The notes under the pieces: model-generated
What the model was told of the DNA's origin: nothing
Seen by the model: only the letters and a program-made list of their open reading frames with translations
The model's database searches: none
In this document: positions 10,322 through 19,085 of the stretch, piece after piece
Position numbering within the stretch: position 1 is the stretch's first letter
Layout: every line of letters begins with the position of its first letter
Made by a program: the position numbers and the translations under genes
DNA from: Paraburkholderia sp. UYCP14C
Lineage (GTDB): Bacteria > Pseudomonadota > Gammaproteobacteria > Burkholderiales > Burkholderiaceae
Length of the DNA: 64,000 nt
Assembly: GCF_004197395.1 (NCBI RefSeq)
Contig: NZ_SELS01000007.1
Span: 1-64,000, forward strand
Reading direction: 5' to 3'

Positions 10322-11905
10322 ATGCCTGACCCGTCAACCGAACCGCCGATGCCGTCACTGTTTCGCCGTCTACTGCTGCTGTTCCATGCGCTGCGTTACG
10401 GCGCACGCCTGATCTGGCTCGCCGCCCCGCCCGACCACAAACTGCCCTGGATGATCGAGCTGATCGGCCGCGTGCATGCGTCGGAGCGCAGCGGCGCGCA
10501 GCTGCATGGTCTGCTGCCGGCGCTCGGTCCGCTCGCGGGCCGCTTCGCGCAGACGCTCGCCGCGCGCCCCGAGCTCGCCACTGCCACGCTGCATGACGCG
10601 CTGGATGCAGTCGATCACATGGAAGTGCCGCTGTCGCCGGACGACTCCGCGCTGGCCTTGACGCGCGCGTTCGGCCGGCCGCTCGGCGAGCTGTTCAGCG
10701 CGGTCGACCTCGTGCCGGTACGCAGCGGCTTCGCCGAGCAGACTCATTTCGCGCGGCTCGCGGTGCCGGTCAAAGGTCACCACGAAGTCGCAGTCAAGCT
10801 GGTGCGCGCGCAGCAGTTGCAACAGATCGGCGATGAACTCGCGCTGCTGCGCTGGGTCGCGCGCTGGCTCGAAAAGCTGTCGGGCGTCGCGCGGCGGCTG
10901 CAATTGCGCGCGCTCGCTCAATCCTTCACCGACGACATCCTGCGCCGCTTCGACCTGCGCGCCGAAGCCGCGAACCTGAGCCAGACCGGCCACCATTTCG
11001 ACGGCGACAAGCGCATCGTCGTGCCGGACGTGATCTGGGAGCTGTGCACCGACCACACGCTGACGACGCAGCGCATCAACACCTTGCCCGCGAACGACCT
11101 GCCCGGCCTGCACGCGCACGGCATCAAGCTGGCGCCGCTCGCCGCGCATATCGTCGAGGTGGTCGCCGAGCAGGCATTCGAACACGGCTTCTTCCACGCG
11201 TCGCTCGATTCGCGCCGCGTGCGCGTCAGCATCGAGCCGGACACGCTCGGCCGCCTCGTGCTCGCGGAGTTCTCGATCATGGCGACGCTGTCGAGCGGCG
11301 AGCGCGAGTTCTTCGTGCACGGCGCGACCGCTATGTTCGACCAGGACTACGGGCGGCTCGCCGACATGCATCGCGAGGCCGGTCACGTGCCGGACCACAC
11401 GCGCACCGAGATGCTCGAAGCCGAGCTGCGCACGCGCGCCGAAGCGCACTTCGCGGCGGCGCCCGAGGATCGTTCAGCGGGTTCGCTGTTTCATCATCTG
11501 CTGCACGGCGTGCAACCGTTCGACGGCCAGGTGTCCGCCCGGCTCGCGACCGCGCAGCGCTCGTTCCAGCAGGCCGAGATGATCGCGCGGACGCTGCATC
11601 CGGGCGTCGACACATGGAACATCGCGCGTGGCGTGCTCGCCGATATCGCGCGACGCGATCTCGATCATCGCGGCTGGCTCAAGCGTCTGTCGCACGAGCT
11701 GCCGCATCTCGCGCATATGCTGCCGCGCGTGCCGCAACTGGCGGTGCGCTATCTGCAGCAGCACGCTCGCACCGGCACGCCGCAGCAGAACGCGCAACTG
11801 CTCGCGGATCTCGCGCGCGAATACCGGCGCACGCGCTGGCTGTTGTGGGCGTGCGTCGTCTGCGGCGGCGTGCTCGGAGCGGGGATGACGCTGCTCGCGT
11901 GGTGA
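10322..11905 (+). CDS. UbiB/ABC1-like atypical kinase, degenerate active site
   Basis: About 527 residues, close to UbiB length. Family marks that remain are the ATP-site lysine in HHEVAVKLVRAQ, the DLRAEAANL motif and a C-terminal membrane segment (WLLWACVVCGGVLGAGMTLLAW). The loop normally reading FFHADPHPGN is FFHASLDSRRV here, so the metal/catalytic Asp and Asn are absent, and the KxGQ motif that marks UbiB kinases is not visible. It may therefore be a pseudokinase. The start at 10322 (MPDP) or 10349 (MPSL) is uncertain; longer starts reach into the DeoR promoter region. Confidence 0.72.
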   Translation: MPDPSTEPPMPSLFRRLLLLFHALRYGARLIWLAAPPDHKLPWMIELIGRVHASERSGAQLHGLLPALGPLAGRFAQTLAARPELATATLHDALDAVDHMEVPLSPDDSALALTRAFGRPLGELFSAVDLVPVRSGFAEQTHFARLAVPVKGHHEVAVKLVRAQQLQQIGDELALLRWVARWLEKLSGVARRLQLRALAQSFTDDILRRFDLRAEAANLSQTGHHFDGDKRIVVPDVIWELCTDHTLTTQRINTLPANDLPGLHAHGIKLAPLAAHIVEVVAEQAFEHGFFHASLDSRRVRVSIEPDTLGRLVLAEFSIMATLSSGEREFFVHGATAMFDQDYGRLADMHREAGHVPDHTRTEMLEAELRTRAEAHFAAAPEDRSAGSLFHHLLHGVQPFDGQVSARLATAQRSFQQAEMIARTLHPGVDTWNIARGVLADIARRDLDHRGWLKRLSHELPHLAHMLPRVPQLAVRYLQQHARTGTPQQNAQLLADLAREYRRTRWLLWACVVCGGVLGAGMTLLAW

Positions 11906-11989
11906 CGGTCCCGCGCGCGTTGCAGCTTTGAACAAGACGCGCGCCGGCCATGCCGCCAACATGGCGGCTTTTTCAAACCTCGCGCCTCG

Positions 11990-12859
11990 ATGCTCGCTTC
12001 CTTTCTTGCCGCCGTCTTCGTCGTGCTGTGGTCGACCGGTTTCGTAGTCGCCCGCGCGATCACGCCGTACGCCGATCCCAATCTGTTTCTGCTGGCCCGC
12101 TTCGGCGGCACTGCGCTGATCTTCGCGCTGGCCGCGCTCATCGCGCGCGCGGCGTGGCCGACCGGCCGCGACTTCGGCAAGCACCTGGCCGCGGGCGCGC
12201 TGCTGCAAGGCGTCTATCTCGGCGCCGGCTACTGGGCCGTCGCGCAGGGTCTGAGCGCCGGCGTGATGGCCTTGCTCGGTGCGCTGCAGCCGCTCGCGAC
12301 CGCCGCCGTCGCCGCGCCGCTGTTCGGCGAGCGCCTGTCGCGGCGCGGCTGGCGCGGCATGGCGCTCGGCCTCGCCGGCGTCATGCTGGTGCTCGCGCCG
12401 AAGCTCGCCGCCGCGACCCCGCCCACGCACGGCAACGCACCCGCGTGGCTGGTCGTGCTGATATCGATCGTCGCGGTGGGGGCGATCACCGCGGGCACGC
12501 TGTTCCAGAAGACCTCGCTCGCGAAGGCCGATATTCGCAGCGCAAGCGCCGTGCAGAACGTCGGCGCGGCTATCGTCGCGGGCGTGCTGGCGCTGGCGCT
12601 CGGCGAGCATCGCTGGATCGTGTCGACGACGCTGTGGGCCTCGCTCGCGTGGGGCATCGTGATGCTGTCCGGCATCAGCGTCACGTTGCTGGTCTGGATG
12701 GTCCGGCGCGGCGATGCGGCGCGCGCGACCGCGCTGCTGTTTCTCGCGCCGCCGTTCGCCGCGCTCGAAGGCTATCTGGGGTTCGGCGAAACGCTGCTGC
12801 CGGTGCAGATCGCCGGGTTTGCGGTCGCGCTGGCCGGGGTATCGTTGGCGAGGTCATGA
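11990..12859 (+). CDS. EamA/DMT-superfamily permease
   Basis: A 289-residue protein with two EamA repeats and about ten membrane helices, starting directly with FLAAVFVVLWSTGFVVAR, the common DMT opening with a conserved W-S-T-G-F. The second repeat begins near LVVLISIVAVGAITAG. Such transporters export metabolites or amino acids; the substrate cannot be told. It ends 36 bases from the convergent L,D-transpeptidase gene. Confidence 0.85.
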   Translation: MLASFLAAVFVVLWSTGFVVARAITPYADPNLFLLARFGGTALIFALAALIARAAWPTGRDFGKHLAAGALLQGVYLGAGYWAVAQGLSAGVMALLGALQPLATAAVAAPLFGERLSRRGWRGMALGLAGVMLVLAPKLAAATPPTHGNAPAWLVVLISIVAVGAITAGTLFQKTSLAKADIRSASAVQNVGAAIVAGVLALALGEHRWIVSTTLWASLAWGIVMLSGISVTLLVWMVRRGDAARATALLFLAPPFAALEGYLGFGETLLPVQIAGFAVALAGVSLARS

Positions 12860-12895
12860 GAGGCGCCGCGTGCCGGCATTGCGACACAGCGCCCG

Positions 12896-13951
12896 TCAGT
12901 CGGCCGTATCCGCGTGCGCGGGCACTTTCGCGCGCGCAACCGCGCCCGGTGCCGGCGACCACACCGGCCGGCTCTTGCGCTGCGAATCGACGACGACGAT
13001 AAAACGCCCCGCCCACGGCATGATCTGCCGATCGCTTTTCAGCACCCACAGCGACCGGCCGGAATCGACGAGCTGCGCATATTCCGCGTCGAGAATCCCG
13101 TAGTGATCGAGAAACGTGTCCAGCGACGCGGGAATCCGCACGCAGCCCTTCGAATGGCGAATACCGAGCAGCGGTTCGAGCCGCTCGGGGTCGGTCGCGT
13201 GCATCTGGAAGCGCATTTGCGACATGCCCCCTTTGCCCCAGCCGCGTTCACCCTGCGCCCAGCCGAGGTCGAAGATGCGCATATCGCGCCGGCCGTAGCC
13301 GCGAATGTGATTTTCGTTCTCCGTACCCTCGGCGCGGAAATCCATGTTGTCGGGCGTATGTTCGAACACGCCGAGCGGCGTGACGAAGTGGTCGTATTCG
13401 CCGGGCCGTCCGGTGGATACCGGCGATGCGCCGATCATCTGCCAGTTGTCGGCGGGCGCCGGACGGAAGTAAATCAGGAGCGCCTGCACATTCGGATTGC
13501 GATCGACGAGCACCACGTACTCGCCCGACACATTGCCAAGCTCGTTCTGATTGAGCGCTGCTTCAAGACGGTCGGCGTACGCGCGCTGCTCGGCGGCGGG
13601 CAGTCTGAGCCGGCGCGTCACGTCCTGAGCGAATACGTCGCGCAGCAGGAACGCGCGGCGCGGATCGACGATGCCGGCCGCGTCGGGCGCGGCAACGGTG
13701 GCGGCATCGATCGTGGCCGGTGGCCGGCTCGCGCCATTCCATGCTTTGGCCGGATTGGCCAGATTCACCGCATGCGCCGCTGATGCGGCCGATGCAGGCA
13801 ACGGTGCGGAACCGGGCGCCGCCGCATGTACCTGCGCCGCCAGCGCGCCGGTACTCGATACGACGGCTGCGCAAACCCATGCGCAAATCCTCAGGCGGTT
13901 CAATCCAGGCTGGCCAGGCCGATCTGGGTATGTCATCGCGTCTTGGAGCAA
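12896..13951 (-). CDS. Secreted L,D-transpeptidase (YkuD family)
   Basis: A 351-residue protein with a signal sequence (ICAWVCAAVVSSTGALAA, cleavage near VHAAA) and an Ala/Pro-rich linker. The catalytic domain ends with the YkuD signature HSKGCVRIP, which contains the nucleophile Cys and the paired His/Ser/Arg. L,D-transpeptidases cross-link peptidoglycan or attach proteins to it in the periplasm. It is divergent from nadE with a 341-base gap. The domain is interrupted by longer loops than in short YkuD proteins (GRPGEYDHFVTPLGVFEH), so its exact activity is open. Confidence 0.85.
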   Translation of the reverse strand: MLQDAMTYPDRPGQPGLNRLRICAWVCAAVVSSTGALAAQVHAAAPGSAPLPASAASAAHAVNLANPAKAWNGASRPPATIDAATVAAPDAAGIVDPRRAFLLRDVFAQDVTRRLRLPAAEQRAYADRLEAALNQNELGNVSGEYVVLVDRNPNVQALLIYFRPAPADNWQMIGASPVSTGRPGEYDHFVTPLGVFEHTPDNMDFRAEGTENENHIRGYGRRDMRIFDLGWAQGERGWGKGGMSQMRFQMHATDPERLEPLLGIRHSKGCVRIPASLDTFLDHYGILDAEYAQLVDSGRSLWVLKSDRQIMPWAGRFIVVVDSQRKSRPVWSPAPGAVARAKVPAHADTAD

Positions 13952-14292
13952 ACATGATTATTATTGATTGCACGCCGGGTCCCTACGGCGTTCGGAACAA
14001 TTGATATTACTCAGCGAATTGAGGCGTGTCGATGAAAATACCGTCGAGCGCACGCTCTCTACAGAAATAATTGGCCATTTTTCGACAATCGACGTATCAG
14101 CGAAAATGCGATTAATACGCAAGTAAAACGCGCATCGGAAAATCAGGCCCGCACATCGGAACACCTTTTCATTCGACGAAAGGTCCGCCGAAAACCGCGC
14201 GAGGCCCCGATATCCAGACCGTTTTTCAACCGGCTTTCAGGCTGTTTCAACCCACTTCAATCGATTCTTCTCTCGCGAGGACAACGACGATC
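13952..14292. other. Divergent promoter region between the L,D-transpeptidase gene and nadE
   Basis: These 341 bases are clearly more A/T-rich than the neighbouring genes and must hold promoters for both directions. I see no gene and no strong palindrome. The nadE ribosome site CGAGGA lies 12-17 bases before its ATG. Confidence 0.5.
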
Positions 14293-15153
14293 ATGGCTCA
14301 ATCCGATTCAGCCGACCGCCAGGCCCGCATCGCAGCCGAAATGCACGTCGCCGCCGAATTCGACGCAAGCCGCGAAATCGAGCGCCGGGTCGATTTTCTG
14401 GCGAACTATCTGCGCCATAGCCACCTGAGAACGTATGTGCTCGGCATTAGCGGCGGCGTCGATTCGACGACGGCCGGGCGTCTCGCGCAACTCGCGGTCG
14501 AACGTTTGCGCGCGAACCATTACGACGCGCGCTTCATCGCGGTCCGTCTGCCTTACGGCAAACAACGCGATGAAGCGGATGCGCTTGAGGCATTACGTTT
14601 CATTCGCGCCGACGAAAATCTGACTATCGATATCAAACCCGCCGCCGATGCGATGCTCGAGTCGCTCGATAAAAGCGGCGTGTCGTTCAAGGACGAATCG
14701 CAGCGGGATTTCGTGCATGGCAATATCAAGGCGCGCCAGCGGATGATCGCGCAATACGCGGTGGCGGGCGCGCGCTCCGGCGTCGTGATCGGCACGGACC
14801 ACGCGGCCGAATCGGTGATGGGCTTTTTCACGAAGTTCGGCGACGGCGGCGCCGACGTGCTGCCGCTCGCCGGGCTCAGCAAGCGCCGCGTGCGCACCGT
14901 CGCGAACACGCTCGGCGCGCCCGACGCATTGGCGCACAAGGTGCCGACCGCCGACCTCGAGATGCTGCGGCCGCTTCGTCCCGACGAAGACGCGTACGGC
15001 ATCCCGTACGACGCGATCGACGATTTCCTCGAAGGTAAGCCGGTCAGCGATACCGTGCGTGACGTGGTTCTGCAGTTTTACAACGCGACGCGTCACAAGC
15101 GGGCGCTGCCGTACACGCCGTTCGACTGGCCGGCGTCGCCGGATGCGCAATGA
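14293..15153 (+). CDS. nadE: Ammonia-dependent NAD synthetase
   Basis: At 286 residues this is the short, ammonia-using NadE type without a glutaminase domain. It makes NAD from deamido-NAD, ATP and ammonia. The N-type ATP pyrophosphatase P-loop is GISGGVDSTTAGRLAQL. Other conserved parts are SGVVIGTDHAAESVMGFFTKFGDGGADVLPLAGLSK and KVPTADLE. Spacing and upstream sequence suggest it is transcribed alone. A perfect long hairpin follows its stop. Confidence 0.95.
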   Translation: MAQSDSADRQARIAAEMHVAAEFDASREIERRVDFLANYLRHSHLRTYVLGISGGVDSTTAGRLAQLAVERLRANHYDARFIAVRLPYGKQRDEADALEALRFIRADENLTIDIKPAADAMLESLDKSGVSFKDESQRDFVHGNIKARQRMIAQYAVAGARSGVVIGTDHAAESVMGFFTKFGDGGADVLPLAGLSKRRVRTVANTLGAPDALAHKVPTADLEMLRPLRPDEDAYGIPYDAIDDFLEGKPVSDTVRDVVLQFYNATRHKRALPYTPFDWPASPDAQ

Positions 15154-15183
15154 AGAGGCCGCGGGCGGCGCTCTGAAATGAAC

Positions 15184-15229
15184 GAAGGCGGTGGGCATGC
15201 GCGCGTTGTCGCGCATGCCCACCGCCTTC
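15184..15229. terminator. Perfect 20-bp inverted repeat between convergent genes
   Basis: Arms 15184-15203 and 15210-15229 match at all 20 positions around a six-base loop CGTTGT. It sits between nadE (ending 15153) and the convergent RRM-like gene (ending 15265). There is no long T run on either side, so it is a very stable hairpin that could act as a bidirectional terminator or RNA-end protector rather than a textbook intrinsic terminator. Confidence 0.75.
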
Positions 15230-15264
15230 CAGAAAAGTCGGAGTTACCGCACCGCCTACCGCGC

Positions 15265-15531
15265 TCAGTGCTCGGCCGGCGGTTCGTCGCTGAACAGATC
15301 GGCGCTCGCTTCGAGCGCCTGGCCACCCAGATGCTTGCCGTGAATCTGCCGCGCAATCACGTCGCCGACATACGGCACGCTCGCGTCGAGTTCGACCGTC
15401 GCATAGGCGCTGGGCTTGCCGGCGTCCACCACCTCGACGTGTTTCGCGTAATGGCCGAGTTCGCGCTTCAAAAATTCCCGCACGTCCTGCTCGCTGCACG
15501 ATTCGGCGATATTGCGCACGGTCAGGTTCAT
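15265..15531 (-). CDS. Small RRM-like RNA-binding protein
   Basis: An 88-residue protein whose start MNLTVRNIAESCSEQDVREF fits the first beta strand and helix of an RRM fold (RNP2-like VRNI). PSAYATVELDA fits the RNP1-like strand, although the usual aromatic residues of RNP1 are only partly kept. The C-terminal 15 residues are acidic. It starts five bases after the stop of the 54-residue membrane protein upstream, so the pair is translationally coupled. Role unknown; RNA binding is a family inference. Confidence 0.6.
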   Translation of the reverse strand: MNLTVRNIAESCSEQDVREFLKRELGHYAKHVEVVDAGKPSAYATVELDASVPYVGDVIARQIHGKHLGGQALEASADLFSDEPPAEH

Positions 15532-15536
15532 GCGGC

Positions 15537-15701
15537 CTACCCTCGCCGCGCCTGGCGGTCCGTCCGTCGGTCAGGGCTGGCGATGCGCACCGGCCGCAGC
15601 GCGGCACGCTGTTTCGCCTGAGCTGCTGCGAGCGCGCGAAGCGCGACGATGCCGGTCGCGCCGGCCAACCCCATAGCGAGCAATGACAAGTAGAAGGCCA
15701 T
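15537..15701 (-). CDS. 54-residue small membrane protein
   Basis: A small open frame with a strong ribosome site (AGGAGA, seven bases before the ATG). It begins MAFYLSLLAMGLAGATGIVA, a single hydrophobic helix, and continues into a very basic tail (LRALAAAQAKQRAALRP, then many Arg). The stop lies five bases before the RRM-like gene. It fits an N-out/C-in membrane peptide with an Arg-rich cytoplasmic end. I do not recognise the family. Confidence 0.6.
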   Translation of the reverse strand: MAFYLSLLAMGLAGATGIVALRALAAAQAKQRAALRPVRIASPDRRTDRQARRG

Positions 15702-15962
15702 CGTTCAAATCTCCTGTGCGAATTTCATCCCGTTGACAGGATAGCCCGCTTCGACAGTGGACACACTGTGACGCAGTATCGTAGGCAATGGCAAAACGTC
15801 CCCGTCGATGCACTGTACCTGAATCAGTCGCGCCAACCCTAGAAAAACATCGGCTGCTTCGGCACCTTGCATGCCTGGCCGGACTCGGCCTGGCCCGCAC
15901 CGAGATGTATCGGCGGAGTCATCGTGCGGGGGACGTGGGCCAAGGCGGTCCGATTGCGTCGA

Positions 15963-16313
15963 TCAGTCCGCCGCTTGCACGTTCGCCGCGCTCACCCACC
16001 ATGCATTTTTACCTTGCGGCACACGGACCAGCACAGCGGAAGGATCGTCGACACCATCGTCGGCGATCTGGCATACCGGCAGGCCGTCGGGCAGACGTTT
16101 CACTTCGCCGGCGGCCTCGAACAGCGCGATGCGCTGCGCATCCAGCGGCCGCAGTTGCCGGTACACGTCGAAGCTGAGCGCCCCGGGTACGTCGCCGCGA
16201 ATCTCTAGCGCGTCGTTGCGCGCGCAATGCGTGGGCGCGGCGGCAAGCGCGGCGGCGCTGCCGCTCAGGCAGCCGATCGTCAGCGCAAGGGCGGCGAGAC
16301 GGGAATGGGTCAT
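15963..16313 (-). CDS. Small secreted protein of unknown function
   Basis: 116 residues. The signal peptide is clear (LAALALTIGCLSGSAAALAAA) and the ribosome site GGAGAAA precedes the ATG. The mature part has two cysteines (THCARND and PVCQIAD) that may form a disulfide, and ends KNAWWVSAANVQAAD. I do not recognise a domain. It is followed on the same strand by nothing until the RRM pair, and preceded by another small secreted protein. Confidence 0.65.
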   Translation of the reverse strand: MTHSRLAALALTIGCLSGSAAALAAAPTHCARNDALEIRGDVPGALSFDVYRQLRPLDAQRIALFEAAGEVKRLPDGLPVCQIADDGVDDPSAVLVRVPQGKNAWWVSAANVQAAD

Positions 16314-16466
16314 CGTGTTTCTCCGAAAAAAGTAAGGGGCGGCGAACCGTGTCGTGTCGAACTGACTGGCAACGTGCACAGCAGGTCCGCGCGAATGAGT
16401 GCGTGCAGTGATCGTCGCGCCGTGTCGTGATCCGCACATGCGCGAATGCGCAACCTCACGACGCGC

Positions 16467-17141
16467 TCAACGCTGGCGCTCGTGTGGGTCGCCGCGCCGG
16501 CTGTCGTCGCCGTCGACGCCGTCGTCATCGCCCGACGCGGCGTCGAGCCGGCTCACGTCGCAGGACGCCTGGCCGAAGCCCGCATACACCGCCGACCAGT
16601 TGCCGACGATCGCCGCTTGCGCCTGCGTGAGACTCAGCTTGCCTTCGCAAACGCAGCGCTTGAGCATCGCCGCCGCGCGTGCCTTACGGCGCTCGCCCTG
16701 CGGGCCGGCCCACGGCAATAGATCGAGATTGGCCGGCGCATCGGGCGATCCGCCGAGCACGATCGGCACGCGCCGGTCGAGCGCGAACGCGGCGCCGTCA
16801 TCGGCATCGATGCCGCGCGCGGCAAGCATGCGATCCTTGTGCGCCATCAGTTCGTCGAACGGCGGGGCGACGGTTTCCGCATAACCGGGGCGGCAAATGG
16901 TCCGGCCGATCGACTGCTGGGTGACGCGGTCGTCGAGCACGGCGCTTTGTTGCGCGGCGGCGCCGCCGATGCGCAGCGCGAGCAATGTGCCGACGGTGAC
17001 GAGCAGCGCACGATGCGTGATGCGCACGCGCGGACGAAGGACGCGCCTGCGCCCGAGCGGCCGCGCGTTGGCCGTGTGATTGCTGCTGGTTGTGTCGCGG
17101 GAAAGACCGCGCCGATGCGTGACTGCGATGCCTGCGTTCAT
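16467..17141 (-). CDS. Exported HNH-nuclease-like protein with a degraded motif
   Basis: About 224 residues. After a long basic start comes a membrane or signal segment (ALLVTVGTLLALRIGGAAA), then RTICRPGYAETVAPP, RRVPIVLGGSPDAPANLDLLPW and KRCVCEGKLSLTQAQAAIVGNW. This layout matches small exported proteins with an HNH-like core, where I expect D-H before the LGGSP segment; here it reads DRRVPIVLGG, so the key His is missing. The tail is very acidic (SGDDDGVDGDD). A GTG at 17027 would give a cleaner signal peptide and is an alternative start. Confidence 0.55.
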   Translation of the reverse strand: MNAGIAVTHRRGLSRDTTSSNHTANARPLGRRRVLRPRVRITHRALLVTVGTLLALRIGGAAAQQSAVLDDRVTQQSIGRTICRPGYAETVAPPFDELMAHKDRMLAARGIDADDGAAFALDRRVPIVLGGSPDAPANLDLLPWAGPQGERRKARAAAMLKRCVCEGKLSLTQAQAAIVGNWSAVYAGFGQASCDVSRLDAASGDDDGVDGDDSRRGDPHERQR

Positions 17142-17240
17142 TCTTCGGCGCGCCGGCGGCGGCACGCGGTTGTTCAATTCGCAAGGCAATTAAAACACAT
17201 TCAATATGAATGAGTACAAAAGCCTGACAAGGCAGCGCGC

Positions 17241-17284
17241 GGTTTGCTCTGGCTCCCGGCGGCTCCCGCGACCCAGAGCAAACC
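17241..17284. repeat. 12-bp inverted repeat downstream of the S10 gene
   Basis: Arms GGTTTGCTCTGG (17241-17252) and CCAGAGCAAACC (17273-17284) are perfect complements with a 20-base loop. It lies in the 199-base space between the S10 peptidase stop and the next minus-strand gene, next to a second, longer hairpin. Confidence 0.7.
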
Positions 17285-17290
17285 AACGCA

Positions 17291-17332
17291 GCGAGGCGTC
17301 GCGACAAGTCGCGACAAGTCGCGACGCCTCGC
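17291..17332. terminator. Perfect 15-bp inverted repeat with an internal palindrome
   Basis: Arms 17291-17305 (GCGAGGCGTCGCGAC) and 17318-17332 pair perfectly; the 12-base loop itself contains GTCGCGAC. The right arm ends 8 bases from the S10 peptidase stop, so it forms in the 3' end of that mRNA. There is no U run, so it is either a weak terminator or a stabilising hairpin. It also gives three copies of a ten-base unit starting GCGAC. Confidence 0.7.
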
Positions 17333-17340
17333 CAACGCCG

Positions 17341-19005
17341 CTACTTCGCCACCCGCGCCTGCAACGCGCGGATCCGCCCGAGCGCCTGCACATTCGACAC
17401 CGTCTCTTCGTACATCTTCGCGAGGTCGGCTTTCAGCGCGGTGCGCGAACCGCCATCGAGATACACCATATGCCCCGATGGATAGAACCGTGCCGACAGG
17501 TTTTGCCGCACCTGCTGACTGACCAGCGGCATCTGCTGCAGATCGAGCACGGTCTGATAGAACGGCGTGACGAAATCGAAAAAGCCGTTCGCCGACAGCA
17601 CCTTGAGATCGGGATTGAGCGCCATCACGGCCGCAAGGTCGCCGGCCGTGTACAGAATGATGTTGCCTTTCGAGTCGAGGCCCTTCTGCGCGCCGGTCGG
17701 ATCGATATGGCTGAAATCCCAGTACTTGAACGCCTGATCGTTGAGGTCGGTGAACGACGAGTTCGACGTGTACTTCAGCTGCTCGTTCAGATACACGTTC
17801 CACATCGTCGTGTAGACGCCGGTGACCGCGGTCATCGTCGGATCGTTGCCGCCGGAGTTCGGGTCGATCTTGCCGGCGATGCCGGTGTCGATCGCGCTCA
17901 CGCGGCCGTCATAGGAGCCGAGCGCGAGGCCTTGCGACTTCAGCAAGGTGGTCAGGAACAGCGAATTGCCGCGGCTGTCGTAGCCCGCGATATCGAGGCT
18001 CCACGCGAGCAGCGTCGTTTTGTCGATGCCGGTGTATTCGCTGAGTTTTTCGACGGTGGCGGAATCGGTGGTCGGAAACTTGCGCAGCGCGGCCAGGTAG
18101 TCGGTGCGCGCGAACTGCGCGACCTCCTCGGCGAACGTGCCGAGATCGGTCGGCCGCGGCGCGACGCCGAGCTTCTTGTGATACCACGCGTCCGCGGCCG
18201 CGGTGGGCAGCGCGCCGACCGGATTGCCCGCCTGCGCGTAATCGAGAATCGACGATTGCAGCGTGACGCCGTTCAGGTCGACGCCGTCCTCGTGCAGCCG
18301 GTACGCGAGCACGCAGCTGCGTGCCGTGCCGTAGGACTCGCCGAACAGATACTTCGGCGAATTCCAGCGGTTGTTCTTCGTCAGAAAGCGCTTGATGAAC
18401 TGCTTGATCGAATCCGCGTCCTGATCGACGCCCCAAAAGTCGCGATTCTTCTTCGGCGCGATCGCCGCCGAATAGCCGGTGCCGACCGGGTTGATGAACA
18501 CGAGGTCGCTCTTGTCGAGCAAGCTGTCCGGATTGTCTTCAAGCGAATACGGCGCTGGCGGCGTGAAACCCGGCATCGACGTCTTGATGCGGCGCGGCGC
18601 GAACGAGCCGAGCAGCACGAATACCGACGACGATCCCGGCCCGCCGTTGTAGAAGAACGTGACCGGCCGCGTTTCTTCCTTCTGTTGGTCCTGCGTGAAC
18701 GCCACGTAGAACATCCTCGCCGACGGCTGCGAGCTGCTCGGATCGACGATCACCAGATGGCCCGCGGTCGCGGTGTAGTTGATCCTGTTCCCGCCGATCG
18801 TCACCGAATGATGCGTGATCGCGGCCGTCTCGACTGTATCGGTAACCGAATCGTCCGGGCCGTTGCCATAGGCGACCGGATCGAAGAACGGCTGGTCGCC
18901 GGCCTTGTGCGGCGCGCTGGTAGCGGTGGACGCGCCTGCCGAGGCCGTGGCATGCGTGTTGTGCGGCGAATGCTGACTACCGGAAGCTGATTCTGTATTG
19001 GTCAT
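17341..19005 (-). CDS. S10 serine carboxypeptidase-like protein
   Basis: 554 residues. The alpha/beta-hydrolase core has the S10 substrate-binding FFYNGGPGSSS, the nucleophile in FGESYGT, the Asp in ANGFFDFVTPF and the His in PSGHMVYLDG. S10 enzymes remove C-terminal residues, usually at acid pH and outside the cytoplasm, but no signal peptide is visible: the first 50 residues are Ser/Thr/Ala/His-rich. The start ATG has GGAG eight bases upstream. It is 80 bases downstream of, and on the same strand as, the S53 peptidase gene. Confidence 0.85.
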   Translation of the reverse strand: MTNTESASGSQHSPHNTHATASAGASTATSAPHKAGDQPFFDPVAYGNGPDDSVTDTVETAAITHHSVTIGGNRINYTATAGHLVIVDPSSSQPSARMFYVAFTQDQQKEETRPVTFFYNGGPGSSSVFVLLGSFAPRRIKTSMPGFTPPAPYSLEDNPDSLLDKSDLVFINPVGTGYSAAIAPKKNRDFWGVDQDADSIKQFIKRFLTKNNRWNSPKYLFGESYGTARSCVLAYRLHEDGVDLNGVTLQSSILDYAQAGNPVGALPTAAADAWYHKKLGVAPRPTDLGTFAEEVAQFARTDYLAALRKFPTTDSATVEKLSEYTGIDKTTLLAWSLDIAGYDSRGNSLFLTTLLKSQGLALGSYDGRVSAIDTGIAGKIDPNSGGNDPTMTAVTGVYTTMWNVYLNEQLKYTSNSSFTDLNDQAFKYWDFSHIDPTGAQKGLDSKGNIILYTAGDLAAVMALNPDLKVLSANGFFDFVTPFYQTVLDLQQMPLVSQQVRQNLSARFYPSGHMVYLDGGSRTALKADLAKMYEETVSNVQALGRIRALQARVAK

Positions 19006-19085
19006 GATCGCTCCAAGGGTTCGTTTTACGTGCCGTGCGTCCTCGTTCCTACCTCTTGCTGTTGTGACATGCGCTGTGTTGCAGA

